Assembly (NCBI GenBank): GCA_905233685.1
Contig: CAJOEZ010000005.1
Coordinates: forward strand, 61,388-125,387
Source of the DNA: an uncultured Bacteroidales bacterium
Lineage (GTDB): Bacteria > Bacteroidota > Bacteroidia > Bacteroidales > F082
Length of the DNA: 64,000 nt
Reading direction: 5' to 3'
The notes below the pieces were generated by a model. The model saw only the letters and a list, made by a program, of their open reading frames with translations. It did no database searches and was not told the DNA's origin. The stretch's first letter is position 1. Each line of letters opens with the position of its first letter. Shown here in pieces: positions 15,008 to 24,877 of this stretch. The position numbers and the translations under genes are program-made.

Positions 15008-15985
15008 ATGAAAAGAATACTCGGCATCGGGAGTGCTTTGGTCGATTATCTTGCCCAAATTCCTGACGAAAAATTCCTCAACGAACTGAATCTCCCTAAA
15101 GGGGGCATGACCTACGTGGATATCGAAAAATCGGTGAAAATCAGCAAAATGCTCACTGAAAAATACGGCTGCCAACGCGCCTCAGGTGGCTCAGCGGCCA
15201 ATACTATGAGTGGCTTGGCCCAACTCGGCATCGAAGCTGGTTTTTTGAGCAAGGTCGGCAGGGATGAGGTCGGACTGTTTTTTGAGAAACAAATGGCCGA
15301 CACCCATGTCAAACCGCTCATGCTGAAGAGCGACACGCCCTCGGGTCGCGTGATGGCTCTAGTCACGCCCGACGGCGAACGCACCTTTGCCACTTGTCTC
15401 GGCGCGGCCATCGAACTCAGCCCAGAAGACATCAAGCCGGAATTGTTTGACGGTTGGGACATCTTCTATGTGGAAGGCTACCTCGTGGCTAATCCCAACA
15501 TGCTCCGGAAAGCCATGGATACGGCCAAAGCCAAAGGCCTGAAAATCGCCATCGACTTGGCCAGCTACAACGTGGTCGAGGAAAGCCGCGACTTCCTGAT
15601 GGAACTCGTTGAAAATTATGTCGATATCGTCTTCGCCAACGAGAAGGAATCTTTCGCCTTGACGGGTTTGGAACCCGAAGCCGCATTGCATTTCATCGCC
15701 GGGCGTTGCGAGATTGCTGTGGTGAAAGTGGGTCCAAAAGGAGCGTTTGTTCAACGCGGCAACGAAATCGTCACTATACCTCCAATGCCAGCCAATGTAG
15801 TCGACACGACGGGCGCCGGCGACATGTGGGCGGCGGGTTTCCTCGCGGGTCTCGTCAAAGGCAAGGATTTGAAGACTTGCGGCACGATGGGCACGCTGTT
15901 GGCCTCCAACATCATCGAGGTGATTGGTGCCAAGATGGATGCCGCCCGTTGGGAAAAAATTCACGCCGATATTGCAAAATTGTAA
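15008..15985 (+). CDS. PfkB-family carbohydrate/adenosine kinase
   Basis: 325 residues of the ribokinase (PfkB) family. The N-terminal GIGSALVDYLAQIPD, the substrate motif QRASGGSAANTMSGLAQLG (about residues 57-76), the ATP region ANEKESFALTG, and the catalytic-anion-hole motif DTTGAGDMWAAGFLAGL (catalytic Asp near residue 270) are all present. It phosphorylates a sugar or nucleoside with ATP. Bacteroidota homologues are often annotated as adenosine kinase, but the substrate is not decided by sequence. Adenine deaminase lies 2.3 kb downstream, which mildly supports purine salvage. Confidence 0.88.
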   Translation: MKRILGIGSALVDYLAQIPDEKFLNELNLPKGGMTYVDIEKSVKISKMLTEKYGCQRASGGSAANTMSGLAQLGIEAGFLSKVGRDEVGLFFEKQMADTHVKPLMLKSDTPSGRVMALVTPDGERTFATCLGAAIELSPEDIKPELFDGWDIFYVEGYLVANPNMLRKAMDTAKAKGLKIAIDLASYNVVEESRDFLMELVENYVDIVFANEKESFALTGLEPEAALHFIAGRCEIAVVKVGPKGAFVQRGNEIVTIPPMPANVVDTTGAGDMWAAGFLAGLVKGKDLKTCGTMGTLLASNIIEVIGAKMDAARWEKIHADIAKL

Positions 15986-16015
15986 TTAAATAGGTGGAGC
16001 TAACGCATTTTTTTG

Positions 16016-16023
16016 TACCTTTG
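16016..16023 (+). promoter_or_regulatory. Promoter -7 box of EF-G paralogue
   Basis: TACCTTTG matches TAnnTTTG and leaves a leader of about 57 bases before the ATG at 16085. Confidence 0.55.
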
Positions 16024-16084
16024 CGCCCACTATAGACTTTTTCGCGAAAAGTAAATATTTAATAATTAGACATTTAGATAAAAA

Positions 16085-18170
16085 ATGAAGGAATTCCAGA
16101 CAAAAGACATCCGCAATGTTGCCCTCATCGGCGCAGCAAAGTCGGGTAAGACCACGCTTGCCGAAAACATGCTTTTCGAAGGCAAGCTCATCAACAGAAA
16201 AGGTAGCACCGAAGAGAAGAACACCGTTTCCGACTACCGCCAAATCGAGATGGACCGCCAGCAACATCTTGGACACTCCTGGCTTCAGCGATTTCTCGGG
16301 CGACATCGTCAGCTGCCTCACCGCCGCCGACATGGCCGTCTGCACTATCAATGCACAGTCGGGCGTGGAAGCCACCACCGAGAACGCCTGGCGTCATGCC
16401 GCCAACACGCACAAACCCGTCGTGTTCTTCATGAACCAGCTCGACCACTCGAACGCCAACTTCGACAACACCATCAACCAGATGAAGGAATACTTTGGCG
16501 ACAAGGTGACCCCCATCCAATATCCCGTCAACGCCGGTGAAGACTTCAACGCCGTCATCGACCTGATTATGATGAAGATGCTCGTCTTCAAGAACGGCAA
16601 TGGCGCTCCTGAGATTCAGGACATTCCCGCCGCTGAGATGGCCAAGGCCGAAGAGCTGCACAACAACCTCATCGAACACGCCGCCGAAGGCGAAGAAGCC
16701 CTGATGGAGAAATTCTTCGAAGAGATGACGCTGAGCGAGGAAGACATGGAACGCGGTATCCACCTCGGTATCGTGAACCGTGAGATGTTCCCCGTCATTT
16801 GCGGCGCTGCCAAGCGTGGCGTGGGCGTCACCCGTCTGATGGAGTTCCTCATCAACGCCTGCCCGTCGCCCGCCGACATGCCGGCCATCAAAGCCAAGAA
16901 CGGCCAAGAGTTCCACAACAGCGTGGACGACCCGACGGCCCTCTATATCTTCAAGGTGACCACCGAGCAGAACCTCGGCGATGTGGCCTGGATGCGTCTC
17001 TACGGCGGCAGCGTCGTCAAGAGCCAAGACCTCATCAACCCGCGTTCGGGCAACAAGGAGCGCCTCTCGCAGCTGCTCGTCTTCCGTGGCAAGAACCGCG
17101 AAGAAGTCGATAAAGCCAACGCCGGCGACATCATCTGCACCATCAAGCTGAAGGACGGCCGCATCGGCGACTCTTTGGTTGACGCCAAGGCCGCTGAAGC
17201 CACCTTCGACGAGATGCCTTTCCCGACCCCGATCTTCACCATCGCCATCAAGGCTCAAAACTCACAGGAAGACGAAAAGCTCGGTGGCATCCTCAACGAC
17301 ATGCACAAGACCGACCCGACCGTCATCAGCGGAATGTCGCGCGAACTGCGCCAGAACATCCTGCAATGCCAGGGCGAATACCACTTCAACACGCTGAAAT
17401 GGTACTTCGACAACGTCTACAAGATTGCCGTCGAGACCACTTCGCCGAAGATCCCGTATCGTGAGACCATCACCAAGAGTGCAAGTGCCAGCTACCGTCA
17501 CAAGAAACAGTCCGGTGGTAGCGGTCAGTTCGGTGAGGTTCACATGCAACTCGCTCCTTACTTCGAGGGTTACACTGACCCGAGCGAACTGCAGGTGCGC
17601 GACAAGCAAGAGTATGAACTGCCTTGGGGCGGTAAGCTCATCTTCGCCAACTGCGTCGTCGGTGGTGCCATCGATGCCCGCTTCATGCCCGCCATCCTGA
17701 AGGGTGTGAACGAGCGCTTGGAGCAAGGCCCGTTGACGGGTTCCTACGCCCGCGACATCATCTGCTACATCTACGATGGTAAGATGCACCCCGTCGACTC
17801 CAACGAAATGGCCTTTAAGATTGCCGGTCGTATGGCCTTTAGCGCTGCCTTCAAGAACGCTGGCCCGAAGATCATGGAACCCATCTACGACCTTGACGTG
17901 CGTATGCCTGCCGACCTCATGGGTGCCGTGATGACCGACCTGCAAGGCCGCCGCGCCATCGTCATGGGCATGGACAGCGACCACAACTACCAGACCATCC
18001 ACGCCAAGGTGCCGTTGGCCGAGATGGACCGCTATTCGACCACCCTCAGCTCGCTGACCTCGGGCCGTGGCACCTTCACGATGAAGTATGCCGAGTACCA
18101 ACAGGTGCCGACCGACGTTCAGAACCGCCTGTTGAAGGAGTACGAAGAAAGCCAGAAAGAAGAAGAATAA
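16085..18170 (+). pseudogene. EF-G paralogue (EF-G2-like), deleted and frameshifted in the G domain
   Basis: The natural start is the ATG at 16085: residues 1-58 (KDIRNVALIGAAKSGKTTLAE, P-loop intact; SDYRQIEMDRQ) align with the N-terminus of the Bacteroidota EF-G paralogue family. At about 16258-16263 homology jumps to another frame with NILDTPGFSDFSG (G3) and then runs uninterrupted to 18170, through the NQLD (G4) motif and domains II-V. Relatives have about 16-17 more residues between SDYRxIE and the DTPG motif, so roughly 50 bases (3n+2) of the switch I region are missing. An ATG at 16116 lies in the downstream frame and could give a 684-residue product without the P-loop. The Phe after DTPG replaces the catalytic His of EF-G. 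A Bacteroides thetaiotaomicron EF-G paralogue is reported to work without GTPase activity; orthology here is unproven. The intact 640-codon remainder implies a very recent lesion or an assembly error. Confidence 0.8.
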
Positions 18171-18196
18171 ACATTCTTTTCATCATAGCATTTTTT

Positions 18197-18226
18197 CCCC
18201 GCTGCAAGTTTGTGGCGGGGTTTTTT
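18197..18226 (+). terminator. Intrinsic terminator after EF-G paralogue
   Basis: CCCCGC (18197-18202) pairs with GCGGGG (18215-18220) and is followed by six T. Confidence 0.85.
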
Positions 18227-18227
18227 G

Positions 18228-18235
18228 TATTTTTG
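18228..18235 (+). promoter_or_regulatory. Promoter -7 box of adenine deaminase gene
   Basis: TATTTTTG matches TAnnTTTG, directly after the terminator T run and 19 bases before the ATG at 18255. Confidence 0.6.
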
Positions 18236-18254
18236 CCGCATAAAAACCGCATCC

Positions 18255-19913
18255 ATGAACAACAGCTTTACCATCGGAGGTCAAATCGTAGACCTCGTTC
18301 ATTCTAGGATTTTCTCGGGCGTCATCGTTGTCGAAGACGGTAAAATCAGCAAAATCAAGGAAAAGGCCATCGGCAACGCGCCTTACATTTTGCCCGGCTT
18401 CGTCGATGCGCACGTTCACATCGAAAGTTCGATGCTCGTGCCGTCAGAGTTCGCGCGCTTGGCGACCTGTCATGGCACGGTGGCCACCGTCAGCGACCCG
18501 CACGAAATTGCCAACGTTCTCGGTGTGAAAGGCGTCAATTACATGATTAGCAACGGCAAAAAGGTGCCGTTCAAGTTCTTCTTTGGTGCGCCGAGTTGCG
18601 TGCCGGCCACCGCCTTCGAGACGACGGGCGGCACCCTCGATGCCAAGCTCGTGGAGAAAATGCTTGCCTCGCCCGATATCCATTACCTCTCCGAGATGAT
18701 GAATTATCCGGGCGTCATCAACGGCGACCCTGAAATCATGGCCAAGATTGCCGCCGCAAAGAAATACGGCAAGCCCATCGACGGGCACGCGCCGATGGTC
18801 ACGGGTGAGGCCCTGCAAAAGTATGTCGGCGCGGGCATCAGCACCGACCACGAGTGTTTCCGACAGGAAGGAGCTTTGGAGAAAATCAGCCTCGGCATGA
18901 AAATTCTCATCCGCGAGGGCAGTGCGGCACGCAACTTCGAAGCCCTGATTCCGCTGATGGCCTCGCATCCCGACAAGCTGATGTTCTGTTCCGACGACAA
19001 GCACCCCAACGAGTTAGTGAAAGGCCATATCGATGAATTAGTGTGTCGCGCCATCGATTTGGGCTACAACGTGTTGGATGTGCTGAAAGCCGCCTCGCTG
19101 AACGCGATTCAACACTACAAGCTCAATGTCGGGCTGCTCCAACCGGGCGACGATGCCGACTTCATCGTGGTCGACGATCTGAGGCATCCCATAGCGCGTC
19201 AGACTTATATTAAAGGTGAAAAGGTGGCCGAAAACGGTGTGTCGAACATCAAGTACGAGGAAACCGACACGCCCAACTATTTTGAGCGTCCTTACCTTTA
19301 TGCGCAAGACATTTTCGTCCCTGACGAGGGAAAGAAAATCAAGGTGATTGATTGTCTTGACGGTCAGGTTATTACCAAGTGTTTCACTGCTGAACCCAAG
19401 GTGGTGAACGGCGGCATCGTCAGCGATGTGGAGCGCGATATTTTGAAGATAGTGGTCGTCAACCGCTATCAGCCTTATACCCCAGCCGTGGCCTTCATCA
19501 AGGGCTTTGGGTTGAAACGCGGCGCACTGGCTTCGAGTGTGGCCCACGACAGCCATAACCTTGTGGCTGTGGGTGCTACGGACAGCGACATCCTTCATGC
19601 TATCAACCTGCTCATTGAGCATACAGGCGGCGTGACGGCTTATTGCAGCACAGAGATGATGGCTGTGCCTTTGCCCGTGGCCGGACTGATGAGCAACGAG
19701 GATGGCTACCAAGTAGCTGCGGCCTACGAGAATGTCAATGCTTTGGCAAAGCGCTTAGGTTCAACGCTTTACGCGCCGTTTATGACCTTGGCGTTCATGT
19801 CGTTGCTCGTCATCCCCGAGCTGAAACTTAGCGACCAAGGGCTGTTTGACGTGAAGAAATTTGGGTTTACGAGTATCTATGAAGATGAAAATACGGAAAT
19901 GCCAGCCGTCTGA
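18255..19913 (+). CDS. ade: Adenine deaminase
   Basis: 552 residues; amidohydrolase that converts adenine to hypoxanthine and ammonia with a bound metal pair. The metal-binding motif PGFVDAHVHIESSML (about residues 45-59) opens the TIM barrel. PIDGHAPMVTGEAL, GISTDHECF and CSDDKHPNELVKGHID carry further ligands, and the C-terminal VAHDSHNLVAVGATDSDI block is characteristic of Ade. The ATG at 18255 is chosen because it follows the terminator and promoter; the longer in-frame start at 18210 lies within them. Role: purine salvage in the cytoplasm. The GNAT gene overlaps its end by 35 bases. Confidence 0.95.
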   Translation: MNNSFTIGGQIVDLVHSRIFSGVIVVEDGKISKIKEKAIGNAPYILPGFVDAHVHIESSMLVPSEFARLATCHGTVATVSDPHEIANVLGVKGVNYMISNGKKVPFKFFFGAPSCVPATAFETTGGTLDAKLVEKMLASPDIHYLSEMMNYPGVINGDPEIMAKIAAAKKYGKPIDGHAPMVTGEALQKYVGAGISTDHECFRQEGALEKISLGMKILIREGSAARNFEALIPLMASHPDKLMFCSDDKHPNELVKGHIDELVCRAIDLGYNVLDVLKAASLNAIQHYKLNVGLLQPGDDADFIVVDDLRHPIARQTYIKGEKVAENGVSNIKYEETDTPNYFERPYLYAQDIFVPDEGKKIKVIDCLDGQVITKCFTAEPKVVNGGIVSDVERDILKIVVVNRYQPYTPAVAFIKGFGLKRGALASSVAHDSHNLVAVGATDSDILHAINLLIEHTGGVTAYCSTEMMAVPLPVAGLMSNEDGYQVAAAYENVNALAKRLGSTLYAPFMTLAFMSLLVIPELKLSDQGLFDVKKFGFTSIYEDENTEMPAV

Positions 19914-20379
19914 CCTCCAGGCTATTATCGAGCTGAACGAAACAATTTACGCCGCCCTGCCCGACAAAAGCATCCTGCGCCACAACTCGCCCGAAATGTT
20001 GGCCTCCTGCCTTGAAGAGCCGAATGTCACCTTGGGCGTTTGGGACGGTAACTTGTTGGTAGCCATCGGGATGCTCTATGTGCCGCGATGCCTCGAAGAA
20101 GACCATTTCCACGACTTGGGGCTGCAAGGCGATTTCAAGTCGGCCAACCAGAAGCTGTTTTTGGTGCGCGAGGGCTACCGTGGTCTCGGTCTGCAACGAC
20201 AACTCATCCGCGAGGTGGAAAAAATCGCTGTGGAGCGAGGGTATAACCTGCTTTGCACCACGGTTGCGCCGAATAACACGTTCAGTATCCATAATTTTCT
20301 GAAAGAAGGCTATATCTATGCCAAGACCGAGGAAAAGTATGGCGGGCTGGTGAGAAACCTTTATTACAAGGTGATTTAG
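19879..20379 (+). CDS. GNAT family N-acetyltransferase
   Basis: 166 residues. N-terminal IRKCQPSDLQAIIELNETIYA, the acetyl-CoA loop REGYRGLGLQRQLIREVEKIA (about residues 96-116), and the C-terminal NNTFSIHNFLKEGYI define a GNAT fold. The substrate is unknown. The start is set at the first ATG (19879), with a second at 19885; both overlap the end of ade, implying translational coupling. No signal peptide. Confidence 0.8.
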   Translation: MKMKIRKCQPSDLQAIIELNETIYAALPDKSILRHNSPEMLASCLEEPNVTLGVWDGNLLVAIGMLYVPRCLEEDHFHDLGLQGDFKSANQKLFLVREGYRGLGLQRQLIREVEKIAVERGYNLLCTTVAPNNTFSIHNFLKEGYIYAKTEEKYGGLVRNLYYKVI

Positions 20380-20393
20380 TTTTCTCACAAAAC

Positions 20394-22220
20394 CTACAGC
20401 TCCCAAACCTCATCTAGGTCAATGTCCCAGCCAGCCTTCAAATCGAGCGGGTCCTTGTATTCAATGATGGTTTCGGGCAAGGTGTGCCAATGGTAGTTGC
20501 CCGTGCTCCACTTGCCGTTGCCGTCGGCATCGAGGATGGCGCGGAGCTTGTATTTAGCGGGCATGAGATATTGGAACATCACCTCTTGCTTTTGGGTAAT
20601 CACTTGTTGCTGAAGCACTTTCGTTCCGTTCTCGTCGGTGAGCTGTACCACGACCTGTTTCAAGCCCTTAGGCGGCGAGACGGTGATGTAAATGTTGCCG
20701 TATTCGTCGTCCTTCAAGCGGTGAAAAATGACCTTGATGGGGCCGTTGGTGCGGTTGCGGATACCGAAAAACACCGAGTCGGGAATCTCAAAGCTGTAGT
20801 TGACGCCGTCCTCTATTTTGGCCTTCAAGCGGTATTGCAGGCCATACTCGTCAGCAGGCTCGAAGTCGAGTTGGTCGTTGATGGCGATGGTGTCGCGCTT
20901 GAAAATGGCCGAGTCGCTCATCTCGTAACGCACAATGGGTTCGGAGAACTTGAGTATCAAGTCTTTACCTGGAATCAAACCGCCTTGCCCTACGAGGTTG
21001 TTGCTCACCTTCAGTTGTTCGGGTTTTTTGCTTCTTCGGGCGTTTTGTTCCTTGAATTTCAGGCTGTAGCGCGACGAGTCGTTGATGAGCGTGTCGTGTT
21101 TCACGTGTACCCAAAGACTGTCCTTGACCTTAGGCGTGAAATACCACCAAACCGTGTCGAAGTCCGGCGACGGCAACGTGACGAGATTGAATGTGTCTGG
21201 CAGCATTTCAGGGGTCATTATGGCTGCATCCTTGGCCGGATGGCGGAACACGAAACGCAGCAAACCCTCCTCGACGAGCTTCTTCTCCAACAGCACCTGC
21301 GTGGAGTCGACCTCAGAGAACATGTACAAGGTGAGATTCAGCGAATTTTGGTCGAAAATACGCTGAGGGACAGTGTCTTGCGGCGAATTTACCACCGAAT
21401 CCGATGGTATGGCTGAAAGGCTGTTTGTCGGCATGGCAACAAGGGAATCCATTACCGTATTGAAGCTGTCAACCACCAAGGAATCCACAGTTTGCACAGG
21501 TGGCGGCGACCACGGAAAAGACGCCGGAACGAGAGTGTCCAAAAACGCCACTTCCTCGTTGGGCAGGTCGAAATAGAGGTTGGAGTTCACGTCCTTGAGG
21601 GCAAAAACGAGGTATTTCTTGTCGGCCAAGCCCGAAAAACGGAAATGACCCTCCTTGTCGGTCTTGGTGAGGTAGTTCGGCTTCGTTGTCAAAGGCAACG
21701 AGTCGAGGTTGTCGCGGTCGGCGGCATAAAGGGAAACATAGGCGTCCTCAACGGGCTTTTTGTCTTCCGCGTAGAGCACCTTGCCCGCGATGGAAAGCGT
21801 GTCTAACCATGCGCCCGTGGAGAAGCTGTAGACATAGTCCTTGAACAGGTTGCCTTCATGCAGATCCTTGATGGCCGAGCCAAAATTGATGGTGTAGGTA
21901 GTGTTGGGTTCAAGTGCGTCCTTGAACTTGATAACCAATGTTTTGTTGTGCAGCTTGATGTCGGGCTTGGTACTCAAAGGCGGCGAAATCAGCACGTTTT
22001 GGTTGGCGTTTTCGAGGGTGATATACTCGTCGAAGGTGATTTCAATTTTGCGTCCGCCGAAGTCGGTGCTGTGGTTTTCGGGCACGGCCTCGACCACCTT
22101 CGGCGGCATCTCGTCTTTCGGGCCACCCGTGGGTGCCACCGCGTTGGCGCAACGCAGCAACAGCAAGGCGACAAGCACCATGCCGACCCAAAAAAGCCTT
22201 TGTTTCTTTTTGCCAATCAT
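20394..22220 (-). CDS. Surface lipoprotein with Ig-like (Big_5/SbsA-type) domain
   Basis: 608 residues. The ATG at 22220 gives a lipoprotein signal (LFWVGMVLVALLLLRC); the longer frame from 22469 lies in the divergent gene and is rejected. After the Cys comes the typical start of Bacteroidota Ig-like proteins: APTGGPKDEMPPKVVEAVPENH, then ITFDEYITLENANQNVLISPPL and TTYTINFGSAIKDLHEGN (about residues 35-130). A carboxypeptidase-regulatory-like segment follows (IAGKVLYAEDKKPVEDAYVSLYA). No enzyme motif. Likely an outer-membrane or periplasmic structural lipoprotein. The -7 box is only four bases from the ATG, suggesting a leaderless mRNA (an alternative start is Met14). Confidence 0.85.
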   Translation of the reverse strand: MIGKKKQRLFWVGMVLVALLLLRCANAVAPTGGPKDEMPPKVVEAVPENHSTDFGGRKIEITFDEYITLENANQNVLISPPLSTKPDIKLHNKTLVIKFKDALEPNTTYTINFGSAIKDLHEGNLFKDYVYSFSTGAWLDTLSIAGKVLYAEDKKPVEDAYVSLYAADRDNLDSLPLTTKPNYLTKTDKEGHFRFSGLADKKYLVFALKDVNSNLYFDLPNEEVAFLDTLVPASFPWSPPPVQTVDSLVVDSFNTVMDSLVAMPTNSLSAIPSDSVVNSPQDTVPQRIFDQNSLNLTLYMFSEVDSTQVLLEKKLVEEGLLRFVFRHPAKDAAIMTPEMLPDTFNLVTLPSPDFDTVWWYFTPKVKDSLWVHVKHDTLINDSSRYSLKFKEQNARRSKKPEQLKVSNNLVGQGGLIPGKDLILKFSEPIVRYEMSDSAIFKRDTIAINDQLDFEPADEYGLQYRLKAKIEDGVNYSFEIPDSVFFGIRNRTNGPIKVIFHRLKDDEYGNIYITVSPPKGLKQVVVQLTDENGTKVLQQQVITQKQEVMFQYLMPAKYKLRAILDADGNGKWSTGNYHWHTLPETIIEYKDPLDLKAGWDIDLDEVWEL

Positions 22221-22224
22221 GGCG

Positions 22225-22232
22225 CAAAAGTA
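22225..22232 (-). promoter_or_regulatory. Promoter -7 box of Ig-like lipoprotein gene
   Basis: Minus strand TACTTTTG matches TAnnTTTG. Only four bases separate it from the ATG, so transcription would begin at or next to the start codon. Confidence 0.55.
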
Positions 22233-22262
22233 GGAAAAATTTCCACCAATAAAAAAAATCCT

Positions 22263-22270
22263 TATCTTTG
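22263..22270 (+). promoter_or_regulatory. Promoter -7 box of lamin-tail protein gene
   Basis: TATCTTTG matches TAnnTTTG, 26 bases before the ATG at 22297; divergent from the box at 22225-22232. Confidence 0.6.
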
Positions 22271-22296
22271 TCCTTTCCAATACAACCCTTCGAGCC

Positions 22297-24876
22297 ATGA
22301 AAAAACTGCTACTTTTCCTGCTGCTGCTCCCCTTGCCGCTTCTCGCCCAAGTCACTGATGACTTCTCCGACGGCGACTTCACCCAAAATCCCACTTGGTC
22401 GGGAACGGTGGACAAATATATCGTAAACAGCAACTTACAGCTGCAACTCAATGCCGAGGAAGCGGGCACGGCCTACCTTTCTCTGCCTTTCACCGAATAT
22501 GAGTCCATGGAATGGCAGTTTTGGATTCGCGAGGCGTTCAGCCCGTCGGGAAACAACTTTACGGACGTTTGGCTTAGTGCAGATAACGCTGACTTGTCGC
22601 AAGTTACGCAAGGCTATTTCCTGCGCTTCGGCGAAGGCGGTAGCAACGACGCCATCGAACTGTTCCGCAAGGATGCCGACGGTCAGCAAAGCATTTGCCG
22701 AGGCACGGACGGCAACATCGCGTCGTCGTTTGCGGTGTCCGTCAAGGTGAACTGCGACCGCGAGGGCAACTGGATGCTTCAGACCTGCTACGACAATTCG
22801 GGAATCTATACCATTGAGACACAGGGTGCTGACGAAACCTACGGTCGAGGCGGTTTTTTCGGGCTTTATTCCACCTTCACGGGCAGCAATGCCAAGAAAG
22901 TGTATTTCGACGATGTCTATGTCGGACCGCGCGTCGTCGATCACGACCCGCCACAACTTCTGTCTTGTGCTGTGCTCGATTTGACGCACCTTCAACTGCC
23001 ATTCAACGAGGCCCTTGACGAAACCACAGCACTCAATCCAGCCAATTACATGATAAACAACGGTTTGGGTCAGCCCGCCTCGGTCAGCTTTGGCGAGAAT
23101 TTAGCTTTGGTGGTGTTAGAATTGGAACACGAAATCGGCAACGGCGTGAACTACACCCTGACCGTCAGCAACATCAAAGACCTGTGGAACAACGTGTTGA
23201 CCTCTGCAAGTATCTCGTTTTCAGTATATGAGGCCTCGGAACACGACATTGTCATCAACGAAATCATGGCCGACCCGACGCCCGTGGTGGGCCTGCCCGA
23301 ATGGGAATATGTGGAACTTTACAACACTACTGAGTTCGCCATCGAGTTGGAAGGTTGGCAGATCCAAATCGGCTCGAACGACAACACTTTTGGAAACCAC
23401 GTGCTGCCGCCGCACGGCTATCTCATTCTGTGTCATAACGATGCCGTTCGGGAGCTGAAGGATTACGGCGACTGCATCGGCTTCAGTAGCTTCTCGATCG
23501 GCAATACTTCCTCGGCCATGTACCTTTACAGCAAGGCGGGCGTCATGGTGTCGCACGTGAACTTCAGCAACACCTGGTACCATGACCCTGACAAGAAAAA
23601 CGGCGGCTGGTCGGTGGAGCAAATCGATCCGCTGAACCCCTGCGCCGGCGCCTCCAACTGGACAGCTTCGATAGACGCTTCAGGTGGCACGCCGGGACGC
23701 CTCAACTCGGTGAATGGCGAGAACAACACGGCACCCAACGTGGAGCGTATCAGCATGTTTTCCAACTACATTGTGCAACTTTGGTTCGACCAGCAGATGA
23801 ACCCAGCTAGCCTGATGGATCTTCAAAACTACCTCGTCGAGGAGCTAAGCAGTCGCCCGCAGCAAGCCAACATCAATCCTTTGGATGCCACCTTCGTGGA
23901 ACTCGTTTTTGACCACGGCTTCGCGGAAGGCGTGGTGTACACCTTGGTTATTAATGGTGTCACCAACTGCGTGGGCACGGCCATCGAGGCCGACACCCGC
24001 GTGCATTTCGGCATCCCCAACGAGATTGCAGCGGGCGAAATCCTGATCAACGAAATCCTTTTCGACCCCATCGCGCCCGGCGTGGACTATGTGGAACTCT
24101 ACAACCCAACCGATAAAACCTTCGACCTCAGCACCTTAATGCTCGGTGTTATCCGAGAGAGTTTCCCTAACCCCGCCGACACTACCTTGAAAGAAATCAC
24201 AGCCGAAAGCCATCTCTTCCTGCCCAAGACCTACGTTTTGCTTTCCACCGACAGTGAAATCGTTGGCTATCAATACGACTGTCCGACAGACAATTACGTG
24301 CAGATGGCCTCCTTCCCAAGCTACGCCAATTCCGGTGGCACGGCCATTCTGATGGGCAAGGGCGGCACCACCATCGACCAAATGTATTTCTCCGAAAAAA
24401 TGCATTATCCGCTGCTCAAGGTCACCAAGGGCGTTTCGTTGGAGCGCGTCAGTTTCGACCAGCCTTCCGACGATGTCAACAACTGGCATTCCGCCGCTGA
24501 GCGGGTGCATTTCGGTACGCCTGGACAGCCCAACTCGATGATGCAAACTACTGAGCCTTCGCAAGATGAGATTTCTATTACGCCCGAAACCTTCTCGCCC
24601 GACGGCGACGGCTTCGACGATGCCTGCTTCGTCAACTACCATTTCGATGCAGCGGGCTACACGATGAACATCTACATCTTCAACGTGGCCGGACAATTAG
24701 TCAAGCACCTCGCCAAAGGCGAGTTGGTGAGCCAGGAAGGCAGCGTGCTTTGGAACGGCTTGGACAACAACGGCAACCGCGTCCCGATTGGCGTGTACGT
24801 CGTCGTGACCGAAGTCTACAATTTTGAAGGTAAAGTGAAACAGTTCAAGAAAGCTGTGGTGGTGGCCACGCGATAG
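22297..24876 (+). CDS. Secreted protein with two lamin-tail domains
   Basis: 859 residues. Signal peptide (KKLLLFLLLLPLPLLAQ); an N-terminal jelly-roll-like region (SDGDFTQNPTWSGTVDKYIV, about 20-215); Ig-like repeats; and two lamin-tail-like domains beginning HDIVINEIMADP (about 318) and GEILINEILFDP (about 580), each with VELYN. The C-terminus (TPETFSPDGDGFDDACFV, IFNVAGQLVKHL, NGLDNNGNRVPIGVYVVV) resembles FlgD-Ig or gliding-motility-type C-terminal domains, which in T9SS organisms can act as sorting signals. It is therefore probably cell-surface; no enzymatic motif. It converges on the phosphatase gene with one base between stops. Confidence 0.85.
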   Translation: MKKLLLFLLLLPLPLLAQVTDDFSDGDFTQNPTWSGTVDKYIVNSNLQLQLNAEEAGTAYLSLPFTEYESMEWQFWIREAFSPSGNNFTDVWLSADNADLSQVTQGYFLRFGEGGSNDAIELFRKDADGQQSICRGTDGNIASSFAVSVKVNCDREGNWMLQTCYDNSGIYTIETQGADETYGRGGFFGLYSTFTGSNAKKVYFDDVYVGPRVVDHDPPQLLSCAVLDLTHLQLPFNEALDETTALNPANYMINNGLGQPASVSFGENLALVVLELEHEIGNGVNYTLTVSNIKDLWNNVLTSASISFSVYEASEHDIVINEIMADPTPVVGLPEWEYVELYNTTEFAIELEGWQIQIGSNDNTFGNHVLPPHGYLILCHNDAVRELKDYGDCIGFSSFSIGNTSSAMYLYSKAGVMVSHVNFSNTWYHDPDKKNGGWSVEQIDPLNPCAGASNWTASIDASGGTPGRLNSVNGENNTAPNVERISMFSNYIVQLWFDQQMNPASLMDLQNYLVEELSSRPQQANINPLDATFVELVFDHGFAEGVVYTLVINGVTNCVGTAIEADTRVHFGIPNEIAAGEILINEILFDPIAPGVDYVELYNPTDKTFDLSTLMLGVIRESFPNPADTTLKEITAESHLFLPKTYVLLSTDSEIVGYQYDCPTDNYVQMASFPSYANSGGTAILMGKGGTTIDQMYFSEKMHYPLLKVTKGVSLERVSFDQPSDDVNNWHSAAERVHFGTPGQPNSMMQTTEPSQDEISITPETFSPDGDGFDDACFVNYHFDAAGYTMNIYIFNVAGQLVKHLAKGELVSQEGSVLWNGLDNNGNRVPIGVYVVVTEVYNFEGKVKQFKKAVVVATR

Positions 24877-24877
24877 G

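Noticed and set aside
16085..18170. Programmed ribosomal frameshift in the EF-G paralogue
   Set aside because: No slippery sequence or stimulatory structure was seen at the junction, and a conserved segment is missing, which a frameshift would not restore.
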